Source of the DNA: CAYVBN01 sp964538565
GTDB lineage: Bacteria; Pseudomonadota; Alphaproteobacteria; Rhizobiales; Xanthobacteraceae
Length of the DNA stretch: 18,615 bases
Assembly (NCBI GenBank): GCA_964538565.1
Contig: CAZIGW010000029.1
Span: forward strand, 1 to 18,615
Reading direction: 5' to 3'
Shown: positions 1-7,725 of the stretch, in pieces
How the letters are laid out: every line of letters begins with the position of its first letter
How positions within the stretch are numbered: position 1 is the first letter of the stretch
Translations under genes and position numbers: made by a program
Notes under the pieces: generated by a model
Told to the model about the DNA's origin: nothing
Databases searched by the model: none
Seen by the model: the letters and a program-made list of their open reading frames with translations, nothing else

Positions 1-76
1 TGGTGCCGCAAGAGGGATTCGAACCCCCGACCCCATCATTACGAATGATGTGCTCTACCAGCTGAGCTATTGCGGC
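1..76 (-). tRNA. tRNA-Thr (anticodon CGU)
   Basis: Read on the minus strand this folds as a full cloverleaf. The acceptor arms are GCCGCAA and TTGCGGC, followed by discriminator A and an encoded CCA. The anticodon stem is CATCA/TGATG around the seven-base loop TTCGTAA, which places CGT at positions 34-36 (reads ACG, Thr). The T arm carries GGTTCGAATCC. Position 37 is A after U36, the substrate form for t6A, which the TsaD encoded at 5129-6211 helps to make. The tRNA sits at the window edge, so anything beyond its 3' end is unseen. Confidence 0.97.
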
Positions 77-90
77 CCGGAGAATGGGCA

Positions 91-119
91 CTGATACAGA
101 GGGCCCGGGCCTATTGCAA
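91..119 (-). promoter_or_regulatory. candidate promoter of tRNA-Thr
   Basis: On the minus strand TTGCAA (119-114) and TATCAG (96-91) are separated by exactly 17 bases, each matching the sigma-70 consensus at four of six positions. The -10 ends 14 bases before the mature tRNA 5' end, leaving room for a short leader. The spacer contains the palindrome GGCCCGGGCC. Inferred from spacing and position only. Confidence 0.4.
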
Positions 120-257
120 GCAGCAGCCGCGACCGGAGCGCGTTGCCGGCCCCTTCATCGGCCGCCGGACGGGCGGTTTCCTTCCAGGGGGTGAAGCGTC
201 GAAGTGCCCGGGCTCCGGGTCCGGGAAGCATCGCCGCGGTTTAAGCCGGCGATCCCG

Positions 258-278
258 CGATCCGGTCCGACCGGATCG
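258..278. repeat. perfect 9-bp inverted repeat downstream of hemY
   Basis: CGATCCGGT (258-266) and ACCGGATCG (270-278) are perfect reverse complements around the three-base loop CCG. It lies about 77 bases beyond the hemY stop, in the gap between hemY and tRNA-Thr. Neither strand has a T run directly after it, so it may be a Rho-dependent or processed 3' end, a protein site, or a weak terminator. The rest of 77-354 shows only the tRNA promoter candidate and no convincing gene. Confidence 0.4.
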
Positions 279-354
279 AAACGGGGTCCGATTGGTCGAT
301 TTCCGCGCAATGGGGAGCCACTTTCCGCTTTTCCGGATCGCGCTCACTTGCCCT

Positions 355-1959
355 TCAAGTGAACCATGCCCGCAGCCGTCGCCAGGTTGTGCGCGGCGGC
401 GGCTCGGGCACGAATTCACGCTCGGGCTCGGCGTCGGGCCCGGGATCATCCGGCGCGTGAACGAGCGGCACCACGGTCTCGACGCTCGGGGCCGCGGCCG
501 GTTTCGCGCTCTCGCGCGGGGGGCTCGCCGGGGCCGGCGCTTCCGCCGGTGTTTCGGGCGTCGACGGGACTTCGATCAGAGTCTCCGCCGGCTCGCGCGA
601 TCCACTGTCGAGCGCGGCCGGAGCCGTCACGACGGCGGGCGGACGCGGGGCCTCCTCGATGAAAGGGGCCGGCGCAGGCAATTCGGCGAGCGGAATCTTC
701 CATTGGAAAGCATCGAGCCGCCCGCTAACCGGCGAGACCGGCATCCAGCGCTCGGACACGAGGCCATCCGCGGTCCACGCCGGGTCGCGCGCGGCGTGAA
801 CCGCTCGCGCCATCCACTCGCGGGCGCGGCCGGTGTCGCCGTGCTCCATCTCCTCGATCTCGGCCATCAGCATGGCGACGCGCTGCGTCGGCGCCGATGT
901 CAGGGGCGCGAGCGCGTTGCGGGCGAGCGCGAACTCGCGCGCGTCGATTGCCGCGCGTGCGAAGGCGAGCAGGCCTTCGAGGTGGCCGGGCGTCAGCCGC
1001 ACCAGGTTCTCGACCCGCGACAGCCGATCGCGCGCGGAATCGCCGATGCGCAGATAGGCGTAGGCCTCGGCGAGATCCGGGTGCGGATTGGACTGCCAGG
1101 CGGCCTCGAGAATGCGGCTCGCCTTGCGCAGTTCGCCGGCCTCGCCGAGGAAGCGCCCGGCGAGCGCGGCGGCCGGGACGAGGTCGGGGGCGAGGCGCGC
1201 CGCCTCGAACACCAGCGGCTTGGCGGCGTCGCGGTCGCTGTCCTCGAGCGCGAGCGCCTGGGCGGTGAGCAGCACGGCGCGCTGGCGCCGATAGGCGGCC
1301 TTGCCGACCAGATGGCTGCGCATGTTGCGGTCGAGCGCCTCGAGGGCGCCGGTCCAGTCCGCCTCCGCGCAGCGGAATTCGAGCACCGCCTGGCCGGCCC
1401 AGGCGAGCGCCGGGGCGGCGCGCGCGGCTTCCTCGGCGCAGAGACGCGCGCTGGTGAAATCCTTGCGGCGCTGCGCCTCGATGAACAGGCCGTGCAGGCC
1501 GAGGAGTTTCGTCTCCGCGCGGCCCGCCATGTAGCGGAACGTCTGGTCGGCGGCGTCGCGGTCGCCCGAAAGCTGCGCGGTCTGCGCGTGGAGCAGCAGC
1601 GCCAGCGGATCGCCGGGCGCGAAGCGCCTGGCTTCCTGCGCGAACCTCTGCGCCGCGCGTGGATCGCCGGCGCCGACCGCGATGAGGCCGCGGGTGATGG
1701 CGGCCTGCGCCCGCGTGGTGCGCCGGTTGCGCAGAAAGACCGAGAGGAGGTCGGGCAGCCGGAACAGCGTGCGGATCACCGACCACAGGAGCACGGCGAG
1801 GAGCGCGACAGCAGCGACCGCCGCCATCAGCACGCCGACCGAGGTCTCGATGCGCAGGCCGAGCCAGGTGATGACGACCTCGCCCGGCCGGTCCGCGAAC
1901 CACGCGGCCCCGAGCGCCAGCAGGCCGACAATCACCAGAAAGAGAACGACACGGATCAT
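355..1959 (-). CDS. hemY: HemY N-terminal domain / TPR membrane protein
   Basis: A 534-residue protein of the HemY_N family, a membrane-anchored tetratricopeptide-type protein found in proteobacterial haem operons. It is not the oxygen-dependent protoporphyrinogen oxidase also called HemY in Gram-positives, and its exact role in haem synthesis is unproven. Visible parts: a hydrophobic segment at about 3-22, a second at about 40-62, then a long Ala/Arg/Leu-rich helical body typical of TPR arrays (about 80-430), and a Pro/Ala/Glu-rich low-complexity tail (about 445-534). The chosen ATG puts the first membrane segment at the N-terminus; the frame is open 167 codons further upstream, but that stretch overlaps the Mic60 gene. 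The start lies 11 bases after the Mic60 stop, so this is the last gene of the hemC-hemD-Mic60-hemY run. Confidence 0.9.
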   Translation of the reverse strand: MIRVVLFLVIVGLLALGAAWFADRPGEVVITWLGLRIETSVGVLMAAVAAVALLAVLLWSVIRTLFRLPDLLSVFLRNRRTTRAQAAITRGLIAVGAGDPRAAQRFAQEARRFAPGDPLALLLHAQTAQLSGDRDAADQTFRYMAGRAETKLLGLHGLFIEAQRRKDFTSARLCAEEAARAAPALAWAGQAVLEFRCAEADWTGALEALDRNMRSHLVGKAAYRRQRAVLLTAQALALEDSDRDAAKPLVFEAARLAPDLVPAAALAGRFLGEAGELRKASRILEAAWQSNPHPDLAEAYAYLRIGDSARDRLSRVENLVRLTPGHLEGLLAFARAAIDAREFALARNALAPLTSAPTQRVAMLMAEIEEMEHGDTGRAREWMARAVHAARDPAWTADGLVSERWMPVSPVSGRLDAFQWKIPLAELPAPAPFIEEAPRPPAVVTAPAALDSGSREPAETLIEVPSTPETPAEAPAPASPPRESAKPAAAPSVETVVPLVHAPDDPGPDAEPEREFVPEPPPRTTWRRLRAWFT

Positions 1960-1970
1960 TTCAGGCGCGC

Positions 1971-3293
1971 CTATCGGGAGCTCTTGGCCAGCGCGTCGAG
2001 CGCGCCGGTGGCGATTCGGCGCGCGGCGTCCACCGCGGCGTTTCGAGCCTCGGCCTTTCTGATCCAGTCCTCGGCGGGCGCGCGGGCGGCGGGCGACAGC
2101 CGGGAGAGGTCGGCGAGCGCGCCGGCGATATCCGCATGCGCGGCCTTGAACTGCACACGCCCCAGCAGAGCCGACGGGTCGTCGCCCTGCGCCTCGCCGA
2201 CGCGCTGGATGCGCACCAGCCGCTCGGCGCTCGCCTGCAGGCGATCGAGCAGACCGCCCTCGGGCGCGCCCGATGCCGACGGTCGGCGCATGGCGGCGAC
2301 CAGCGCCTCCAGTTCCTGCCCGAGCGCGGCGGCGCTCGGAACGCCCGTGTCGGCAAACCGCGCGAGCGGGGCGAGCCCCTGCGCATCGGGCATCGTCTGC
2401 CTGACGGCGGCAAGCTCGGCCGCGAACGGCTCGCCGCGCTCGACCGCGGACCGCAGCCATTCGGCGAGCAGCGCCCGCCGCAGCGCGCCCAGGCCGGACG
2501 ACAGGTTCGCCGACTGCTTCTGCGTGTCCTCGGCGAGTTTCTTGACCGTCGTCTCGAGCGCGGCCGTCTGCCCGGCGAGCGCGCCGGTGTCGCCGGACTG
2601 GCTCGCCGCGCGCACGCTGCCCGCCAGGTCATCGGTGCGTTGCGTGAGACTGCTCACCGCGTCGGCAAGCGACTTGAGGGTCGTCTCGGTGCCGGAGAGG
2701 CGGCTTGCGAGCGCCGGATCGGCGGCGGGCGGCGGCCGGCGGGCAAGCGCCGCCTCCGTCCTGTCGAGCCGCGCCGAAAGCTCGGCCAGCGCCTTGGGAT
2801 CGACCGCCGGGGGCGCCCGGCCGGCGAGATCCTTCCTGAACTCCTGGATTTGCCGCTCGACACCTTCGAGCCGCGAGGCGAGGGTGGCGGCCTGGCCATC
2901 GCCGGGCGGGTTGCCGGCCGGTTCGTTGCGGCCGGCTCCGGTCCAGCCGGTCAGCGTCAACAGGAAAGAGAGACCGACGACCGCCGCGGCGCCGGCGACG
3001 GCGGCGCCCACGTAGGGCCAGGGCGAAGGATGCGTGCCGGACGGCGGCGACGAGCCGTCCGAGGCGCTGTCATCCGCGCTGCCCGGCGGGACGGTATCGG
3101 CCGGTCCGCCGGGCGCCGCGCCGTCGGGCGGAGGGTCCCCTTCGGGCCCGGCGCCGTGCGGCGCCTCGGGGTTCGCCGAGGCCCCTTCGGGCACGGCGGT
3201 CGACACTTCGGTGGCGGTGAGGTCGATGGTCGGCGCCGGACGCCGCGCGCGCTCCCCCGGCAGGCCCTCCGAACTGCGATTGTCGCTCGCCAT
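1971..3293 (-). CDS. mitofilin/Mic60-like inner-membrane protein (COG4223 type)
   Basis: A 440-residue protein between hemD and hemY, the position where alphaproteobacteria encode their Mic60 homologue, which in mitochondria and related bacteria bends inner membranes into cristae or intracytoplasmic membranes. Visible: a long disordered Pro/Gly/Ser/Ala-rich N-terminal part (about 1-90), one transmembrane helix at about 93-117 (starting WPYVGAAVAG), a helical region rich in Ala, Glu, Arg and Leu consistent with coiled coil (about 125-265), and a helical C-terminal part (about 270-440). The predicted topology is cytosolic N-terminus and periplasmic body. ATG 3293 is preceded by GGGAGAG at a seven-base distance. 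It is 57 bases after hemD and 11 before hemY. The family call rests on context plus architecture, since the coiled-coil part is poorly conserved in sequence. Confidence 0.8.
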   Translation of the reverse strand: MASDNRSSEGLPGERARRPAPTIDLTATEVSTAVPEGASANPEAPHGAGPEGDPPPDGAAPGGPADTVPPGSADDSASDGSSPPSGTHPSPWPYVGAAVAGAAAVVGLSFLLTLTGWTGAGRNEPAGNPPGDGQAATLASRLEGVERQIQEFRKDLAGRAPPAVDPKALAELSARLDRTEAALARRPPPAADPALASRLSGTETTLKSLADAVSSLTQRTDDLAGSVRAASQSGDTGALAGQTAALETTVKKLAEDTQKQSANLSSGLGALRRALLAEWLRSAVERGEPFAAELAAVRQTMPDAQGLAPLARFADTGVPSAAALGQELEALVAAMRRPSASGAPEGGLLDRLQASAERLVRIQRVGEAQGDDPSALLGRVQFKAAHADIAGALADLSRLSPAARAPAEDWIRKAEARNAAVDAARRIATGALDALAKSSR

Positions 3294-3350
3294 CAGGCGT
3301 CTCTCCCACGCGATCGCGCCGCCCGCAAGGGCATCGCGGCCGCCACAACG

Positions 3351-4070
3351 TCACGCCTGCGCGCCGACGAGTGCCAGCAGGCTTTCCTCGTCGGGCTTCG
3401 CCGCCACCTGAATATCCTGAATGCCGGCGGCAACCAGCGGTTCCCGGACCTGCGGCGACAGACAATAATGGCGCATCCCTAACGATTTATCGACAAGCCC
3501 GGCGTCCGCGAGCGCGCGCAGAAACGCCTGCGCGCTGCGCCGCGAGAAGTGCAGGACCGCCGCGAGCATGCCGGCGCGAAGCGCGCGCCGCACCTCGTCC
3601 GGCAGCGCGCCGACCTCCACCGTCCGGTAGATCACGCACGTCGCGACGCGCAGCCCGTGCGCGCCAAGCGCGCCCGCCAGATCGCCGGCACGCTCTTTTC
3701 CGGCAAGATAGAGCACCGCGCCGGGCAGGCCCTTGCAGCGTGCCGCGAGCAGGCGCGCGAGGTCGTTCAGGTCGCCGTCGGCGGATTCGACGTTGGTGAA
3801 TCCGGCTTCGCGCGCCGCCGCCGCGGTCTGGCGCCCGACCGTGAACACCGGTAGCGACGCAAGAGCGCGCATGCGCGCATGCCACGCAATCGCGCGCGCC
3901 GCGTTGGCGCTCGTCATCGCCACGCAGGCCCACGGCCCGGCGCCGATCTCGGCGTCCGCGATCAGTTCGACCCGCAACATCGGGGCGAGAAGCACGTCGT
4001 GCCCCCGGCGGCGCAGCGCCGCGGCCGTGCGTTCCGCGTCGCCCTCCGGTCGTGTGACGAGCACGCGCAC
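3351..4070 (-). CDS. hemD: uroporphyrinogen-III synthase
   Basis: A 239-residue cytosolic enzyme that closes hydroxymethylbilane, the HemC product, into uroporphyrinogen III with inversion of ring D. The N-terminus MRVLVTRPEGDAERTA is the family's signature opening; VAMTSANAARAIA (about 50-62), VFTVGRQTAAAA (about 75-86), VLYLAGKERAG (about 118-128) and HFSRRSAQAFL (about 173-183) match the conserved blocks of the two-lobed fold. The length is close to the usual 230-260. The start is GTG, four bases after the hemC stop, pointing to translational coupling with hemC. The downstream Mic60-like gene follows after 57 bases on the same strand. Confidence 0.93.
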   Translation of the reverse strand: MRVLVTRPEGDAERTAAALRRRGHDVLLAPMLRVELIADAEIGAGPWACVAMTSANAARAIAWHARMRALASLPVFTVGRQTAAAAREAGFTNVESADGDLNDLARLLAARCKGLPGAVLYLAGKERAGDLAGALGAHGLRVATCVIYRTVEVGALPDEVRRALRAGMLAAVLHFSRRSAQAFLRALADAGLVDKSLGMRHYCLSPQVREPLVAAGIQDIQVAAKPDEESLLALVGAQA

Positions 4071-4074
4071 GCCA

Positions 4075-5013
4075 CTACCACGTGCTGAAGAAACCGGGCC
4101 CGGCGCGGCCCTTGAGCTCGGCGCCGGCGTCGCGTCCGATGGCGACGGCCTCGCCCGCAGCGCCGGTCCGGCTCGTCTCGAATCCTTCGCTGCCGTCCGG
4201 CTTCACGATCAGGCCGCGAAACTGCAGGCGGTCGCCGTCGAGGCGCGCGTGTCCGGCGATCGGCGTGCGGCACGAGCCGTCGAGCACCGCGAGAAACGCC
4301 CGCTCGGCCGCAACCGCCGTCAGCGTGACCGGATGATTGATGGCGGCGACGAGGGCGCGCGTCGCGTCGTCGTCTTCGCGTGCCTCGATGCCGATCGCGC
4401 CCTGCCCGACCGCCGGGAGAACATCCTCGATGTCGAGCACCGAGGTCGCCGCCTCGGCGAGACCGAGCCGTTTCAGGCCGGCGAGCGCCAGAAGCGTGGC
4501 GTCCACCTGTCCGTCGCGCAGCTTGCGCAGCCGCGTCTCGACGTTGCCGCGATAGGAAACGACCGCGAGATCGGGCCGCATCCGCTTGACGATCGCCTGT
4601 CGCCGGAGCGAGGCGGTCCCGACAACCGCACCCGACGGCAATCCGACGAGCGTCGGCGCCGTCCGGCCGATGAACGCATCGCGCACGTCCTCGCGCGGCA
4701 GCGTGGCGGCGAGCACGAGGCCGGGCGGCAGCACCGTCGGCATGTCCTTGACCGAGTGAACCGCGAGATCGACCGCGCCGTCGCGCAGCGCCTGCTCGAT
4801 CTCCTTGGTGAACAGTCCCTTGCCGCCGATCTCGGTCAACGGCCGGTCCTGCACGACGTCGCCCGTGGTGCGGATCGTCTCGATGCGGATCGCGGCCGGA
4901 TCGTACCCGCAGGCGGCGGCCAGGCGGTCGCGCACCTCGCGGGCCTGCGCCAGGGCGAGCGGACTGCCGCGCGTGCCGATGCGGAGTGCCGGTGCGACCG
5001 AGGATTGCGCCAT
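4075..5013 (-). CDS. hemC: porphobilinogen deaminase (hydroxymethylbilane synthase)
   Basis: A 312-residue cytosolic enzyme that joins four porphobilinogens into hydroxymethylbilane. Visible hallmarks: RIGTRGSPLALAQA (about 11-24), HSVKDMP (about 86-92) with the catalytic Asp near 90, GTASLRRQA (about 132-140), RGNVETRLRKL (about 155-165), and LDGSCRTPI (about 244-252) with Cys248 as the attachment residue for the dipyrromethane cofactor. The length is normal. It is the first gene of the minus-strand haem run; ATG 5013 has only a weak AGG upstream. It is divergent from tsaD across a 115-base gap holding a possible TATGAT -10 element for hemC. Substrate flow passes directly to HemD, encoded four bases downstream. 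Confidence 0.97.
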   Translation of the reverse strand: MAQSSVAPALRIGTRGSPLALAQAREVRDRLAAACGYDPAAIRIETIRTTGDVVQDRPLTEIGGKGLFTKEIEQALRDGAVDLAVHSVKDMPTVLPPGLVLAATLPREDVRDAFIGRTAPTLVGLPSGAVVGTASLRRQAIVKRMRPDLAVVSYRGNVETRLRKLRDGQVDATLLALAGLKRLGLAEAATSVLDIEDVLPAVGQGAIGIEAREDDDATRALVAAINHPVTLTAVAAERAFLAVLDGSCRTPIAGHARLDGDRLQFRGLIVKPDGSEGFETSRTGAAGEAVAIGRDAGAELKGRAGPGFFSTW

Positions 5014-5055
5014 TGGACCTCACAATGCTACGCCGGATGGAACCGGAGCGGCGCG

Positions 5056-5061
5056 ATCATA
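5056..5061 (-). promoter_or_regulatory. candidate -10 element for the hemC operon
   Basis: The minus-strand hexamer TATGAT matches the sigma-70 -10 consensus at five of six positions and lies 43 bases before the hemC ATG. The -35 at 16-18 bases spacing is poor (for example TTCCGC), so this is only a suggestion. The gap is shared with tsaD, for which no convincing promoter was seen. Confidence 0.28.
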
Positions 5062-5128
5062 GGGATCGCGGACCGTCTGCGGAAGCCGAAGCATCCGGCC
5101 CTCCCGGCCGTGTTCCGCGGGAGTCCTC

Positions 5129-6211
5129 ATGGTTGTCCTCGGAATCGAGACGACCTGCGACGAGACATCGGCCGCGCTCGTCGAGCGCCATTCCGACGGC
5201 CGCGGCCAGATCCTGTCGAACGTGGTGCTCTCGCAGATCGCCGATCACGCGGCCTTCGGCGGCGTCGTGCCCGAGATCGCGGCGCGTGCCCACGTGGAAG
5301 CGCTCGATCACGTGATCGCCGAGGCCATGAACACGGCGCGCCGGCGTTTCCAGTCGCTCGACGCCATCGCGGCGGCCGCCGGACCCGGCCTGATCGGCGG
5401 CGTGATCGTCGGCCTGACGACCGCCAAGGCGATCGCGCTCGTGACCAACAAGCCGGTCATCGCCGTCAATCATCTCGAGGCGCATGCGCTCACCGCACGG
5501 CTCACCGGCCACGTGCCGTTTCCCTTCTGCCTCTTTCTTGCCTCGGGCGGGCACACGCAGATCGTCGCCGTGCTCGGCGTCGGCGACTACGTCCGGCTCG
5601 GAACGACGATCGACGACGCGATCGGCGAGGCGTTCGACAAGACCGCGAAGCTGCTCGGCCTTGCCTATCCGGGCGGGCCGGAGGTCGAACGCGAGGCCAA
5701 GCGCGGCGATCCCGATCGTTTCGACCTGCCGCGTCCCCTGGCAGGCCGCCCGGAGCCGGATTTCTCGCTCTCCGGATTGAAGACGGCGCTCCGGCTCGAA
5801 GCCGAGCGGGTCGCGCCGCTGTCGGCGCGCGACATCGCCGATCTGTGCGCCTCCTTCCAGCAGGCCGTCGCCGACGTCGTGCTCGACCGGCTGCGCGCCG
5901 GCCTCAAGGCGTTTCACCATCGCTTCGGCAAGCCGACCGCGCTGGTCGCCGCCGGCGGCGTCGCCGCCAACCAGACGATCCGCAAGGTCCTGCATCGCGT
6001 CGCCTTCGAAGGAAGCACCGTCCTGGTCGTTCCTCCCCCGGAGCTGTGCACCGACAACGGCGCCATGATCGCCTGGGCGGGCGCGGAACGCCTGGCGCTC
6101 GGGCTCACCGACACGCTCGACGTCAGCCCGCGCGCGCGCTGGCCGCTCGAGACCGTCAGCAAGCCGGCGGACAAGGCCGCCGCCTCCGCGGAGCCGCTCG
6201 AACATCGATGA
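5129..6211 (+). CDS. tsaD: tRNA N6-adenosine threonylcarbamoyltransferase
   Basis: A 360-residue ASKHA-fold protein that, with TsaB and TsaE, transfers the threonylcarbamoyl group from TC-AMP (made by TsaC) to A37 of tRNAs reading ANN codons. Visible: the opening VVLGIETTCDETSAA, the family signature; HLEAH at 115-119 supplying the two metal-binding histidines; ASGGHTQIV at about 138-146; AAGGVAANQ at about 274-282; and CTDNGAMIAW with the third metal ligand Asp near 309. The length is typical. ATG 5129 has GCGGGAG five bases upstream. It is divergent from hemC, and gpsA follows 10 bases after its stop, so the two are probably co-transcribed. No tsaB or tsaE lies in the window. Confidence 0.97.
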   Translation: MVVLGIETTCDETSAALVERHSDGRGQILSNVVLSQIADHAAFGGVVPEIAARAHVEALDHVIAEAMNTARRRFQSLDAIAAAAGPGLIGGVIVGLTTAKAIALVTNKPVIAVNHLEAHALTARLTGHVPFPFCLFLASGGHTQIVAVLGVGDYVRLGTTIDDAIGEAFDKTAKLLGLAYPGGPEVEREAKRGDPDRFDLPRPLAGRPEPDFSLSGLKTALRLEAERVAPLSARDIADLCASFQQAVADVVLDRLRAGLKAFHHRFGKPTALVAAGGVAANQTIRKVLHRVAFEGSTVLVVPPPELCTDNGAMIAWAGAERLALGLTDTLDVSPRARWPLETVSKPADKAAASAEPLEHR

Positions 6212-6221
6212 TCTCGCCGCC

Positions 6222-7208
6222 ATGACCTTCGAGCGCGTGAGCATTCTCGGCGCCGGCGCCTGGGGCGTCGCGCTGGCCAACGTCGTGACACGCGCCGGGC
6301 GACGCGTGAGGCTGTGCGCCCGCGATCCGGCGACCGCCGCCGCGATCGCGCGCACGCGCGAGTCCCCGCGCCTGCCCGGCATCCGCCTCGACGAAGCCGT
6401 GACGCTGGCCGGGACCCTCGATCCGGCCGCCGCCGACGTGCTGCTGCTGGTCGTGCCGGCGCAGAGCGTGCGCGCCGCGACCCTCCCGCTCGCACGCCTG
6501 CTTCCCGCGGGCCTGCCGGTCGTCGTCTGCGCCAAGGGTATCGAACGCGGCACGCGCAAGTTCATGACCGAGGTGATCGCCGAGACGCTGCCGTCGGCGC
6601 GGCCCGCGATCCTCTCGGGTCCGAGCTTCGCGAACGACGTGGCGCGCGGCCTGCCGACCGCCGTCACGCTCGCGGCGGCCGAGGACGATCTGGCGTCGGC
6701 GCTCGCGCACGCGCTCGGATCGGCGACGTTTCGTCCCTACCATTCCTCGGACGTGCGCGGGGTCGAGATCGGCGGCGCCGCCAAGAACGTGCTCGCCATC
6801 GCGGCCGGCATCGTCGCCGGGCGCGGGCTCGGGGCGAGCGCGGCCGCGGCCCTGACTACGCGCGGCTTCGCCGAGCTCGTGCGTTTCGGCCGCGCGTTCG
6901 ACGCGCGCCCGGAAACGCTCACCGGACTGTCCGGCCTCGGCGACCTGATCCTCACCTGCTCTGGCGCGCAGTCGCGCAACTTCTCGCTCGGGCTGGCGCT
7001 CGGCAAGGGGCTGTCGGTGGCGGACGCCGCGCGGCTGCCGCAGCTCGCCGAGGGCGCGTTCACGGCCGGCGTGCTGGTCGAGATGGCGCAGGAAAGGCGC
7101 GTTGACATGCCGATTTCCGCCGCCGTCGCCGCGGTGCTCGACGGCAGCTTGACGATCGACGAGGCGATCGAACAATTGCTCACGCGGCCGTTCCGTGCGG
7201 AGGGATGA
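6222..7208 (+). CDS. gpsA: glycerol-3-phosphate dehydrogenase [NAD(P)+]
   Basis: A 328-residue cytosolic enzyme that reduces dihydroxyacetone phosphate to sn-glycerol-3-phosphate, the backbone for phospholipids. Visible: the Rossmann motif GAGAWG at 10-15, VVPAQSVR at about 77-84, CAKGIERGT at about 103-111, LSGPSFA at 131-137, the catalytic lysine in GGAAKNVLAIAAG (Lys near 189), and GLSGLGDLILTC at about 239-250, all in the expected order. The length is normal. It starts 10 bases after tsaD, and its TGA overlaps the first ATG of the EVE gene region. Pairing of tsaD with gpsA is common in alphaproteobacteria. Confidence 0.96.
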   Translation: MTFERVSILGAGAWGVALANVVTRAGRRVRLCARDPATAAAIARTRESPRLPGIRLDEAVTLAGTLDPAAADVLLLVVPAQSVRAATLPLARLLPAGLPVVVCAKGIERGTRKFMTEVIAETLPSARPAILSGPSFANDVARGLPTAVTLAAAEDDLASALAHALGSATFRPYHSSDVRGVEIGGAAKNVLAIAAGIVAGRGLGASAAAALTTRGFAELVRFGRAFDARPETLTGLSGLGDLILTCSGAQSRNFSLGLALGKGLSVADAARLPQLAEGAFTAGVLVEMAQERRVDMPISAAVAAVLDGSLTIDEAIEQLLTRPFRAEG

Positions 7209-7210
7209 CG

Positions 7211-7627
7211 ATGGCCTTCTGGCTGATGAAGACCGAACCTTCGACCTTCTCCTGGGACGACCAGGTCAAGAAGGGCGCCAAGGGCGAGCCCTGGAACGGC
7301 GTGCGCAACCACACGGCCAAGCAGAACCTGATGAAGATGAAGAAGGGCGACCGCGCGTTCTTCTACCATTCGGTCGACGAAAAGCGGATCGTCGGAATCG
7401 TCGAGGTGATCCGCGAGGCCTATCCGGACCCGACCGACGCCAGCGGCGCGTTCGTCATGGTGGACGTGAAAGCGCTCGAGCCGATGCCGAAGCCGGTCAC
7501 GCTCGCCGACATCAAGCGCGAGCCGCGGCTGAAGGACATGGCGCTGGTGAGGTTTTCCCGCCTTTCGGTCCAGCCGGTGACGGCCGAGGAATGGCGGCTC
7601 GTCTGCAGGATGGGAGGCTTGAAGTAG
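7211..7627 (+). CDS. EVE domain-containing protein
   Basis: A 138-residue protein made entirely of one EVE domain, a PUA-like fold related to YTH that binds modified bases in DNA or RNA. The opening AFWLMKTEPSTFSWDD and WNGVRNHTAKQNL (about 29-41), then KKGDRAFFYHS and the ending EEWRLVCRMGGL, are family signatures. Two ATGs compete: 7205, overlapping the gpsA TGA, and 7211. GGAGGG at 7199-7204 is well spaced for 7211 and too close for 7205, and the family usually starts right before the Y/F-W-L-M motif, so 7211 was chosen. It is probably translated from the tsaD-gpsA transcript. The ligand and cellular role are unknown; in many bacteria EVE genes sit beside housekeeping genes as here. Confidence 0.93.
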   Translation: MAFWLMKTEPSTFSWDDQVKKGAKGEPWNGVRNHTAKQNLMKMKKGDRAFFYHSVDEKRIVGIVEVIREAYPDPTDASGAFVMVDVKALEPMPKPVTLADIKREPRLKDMALVRFSRLSVQPVTAEEWRLVCRMGGLK

Positions 7628-7642
7628 CCGCACGGCGCGCGG

Positions 7643-7668
7643 CGGGATCGCAATCCCGATTCCGGGAT
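7643..7668. repeat. alternating inverted repeat with 10-bp period
   Basis: Three six-base arms alternate in orientation: CGGGAT (7643-7648), ATCCCG (7653-7658) and CGGGAT (7663-7668), each separated by four bases. The central arm can pair with either neighbour, giving two mutually exclusive hairpins with tetraloops CGCA or ATTC. No T run follows. It lies 15 bases after the EVE stop and 57 before the DUF1761 ATG. It could be an RNA switch-like or 3'-end structure, or an operator with half-sites on one helix face. Confidence 0.5.
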
Positions 7669-7725
7669 CAGCGCCACCGACCACAAGACCGCAATCACAA
7701 GAAGATCGAACTTCGGGGGAGGTTC

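Noticed and set aside
102..111. Palindrome GGCCCGGGCC near the tRNA
   Set aside because: Falls in the spacer of the tRNA promoter candidate and is short and all G/C, so common by chance here.
70..3015. 981-codon open frame on the plus strand across hemY and the Mic60-like gene
   Set aside because: It begins inside the tRNA, is extremely rich in Arg/Ala/Gly without family motifs, and lies opposite two well-supported genes; long antisense frames are expected in DNA this GC-rich.
3733..6225. 830-codon plus-strand frame over hemD, hemC and tsaD
   Set aside because: It runs antisense to hemC/hemD and out of frame with tsaD, and is low-complexity Arg-rich sequence; a GC-driven shadow.
5057..6667. 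536-codon minus-strand frame opposite tsaD and gpsA
   Set aside because: It covers two canonical enzymes on the other strand and has no recognisable domain.
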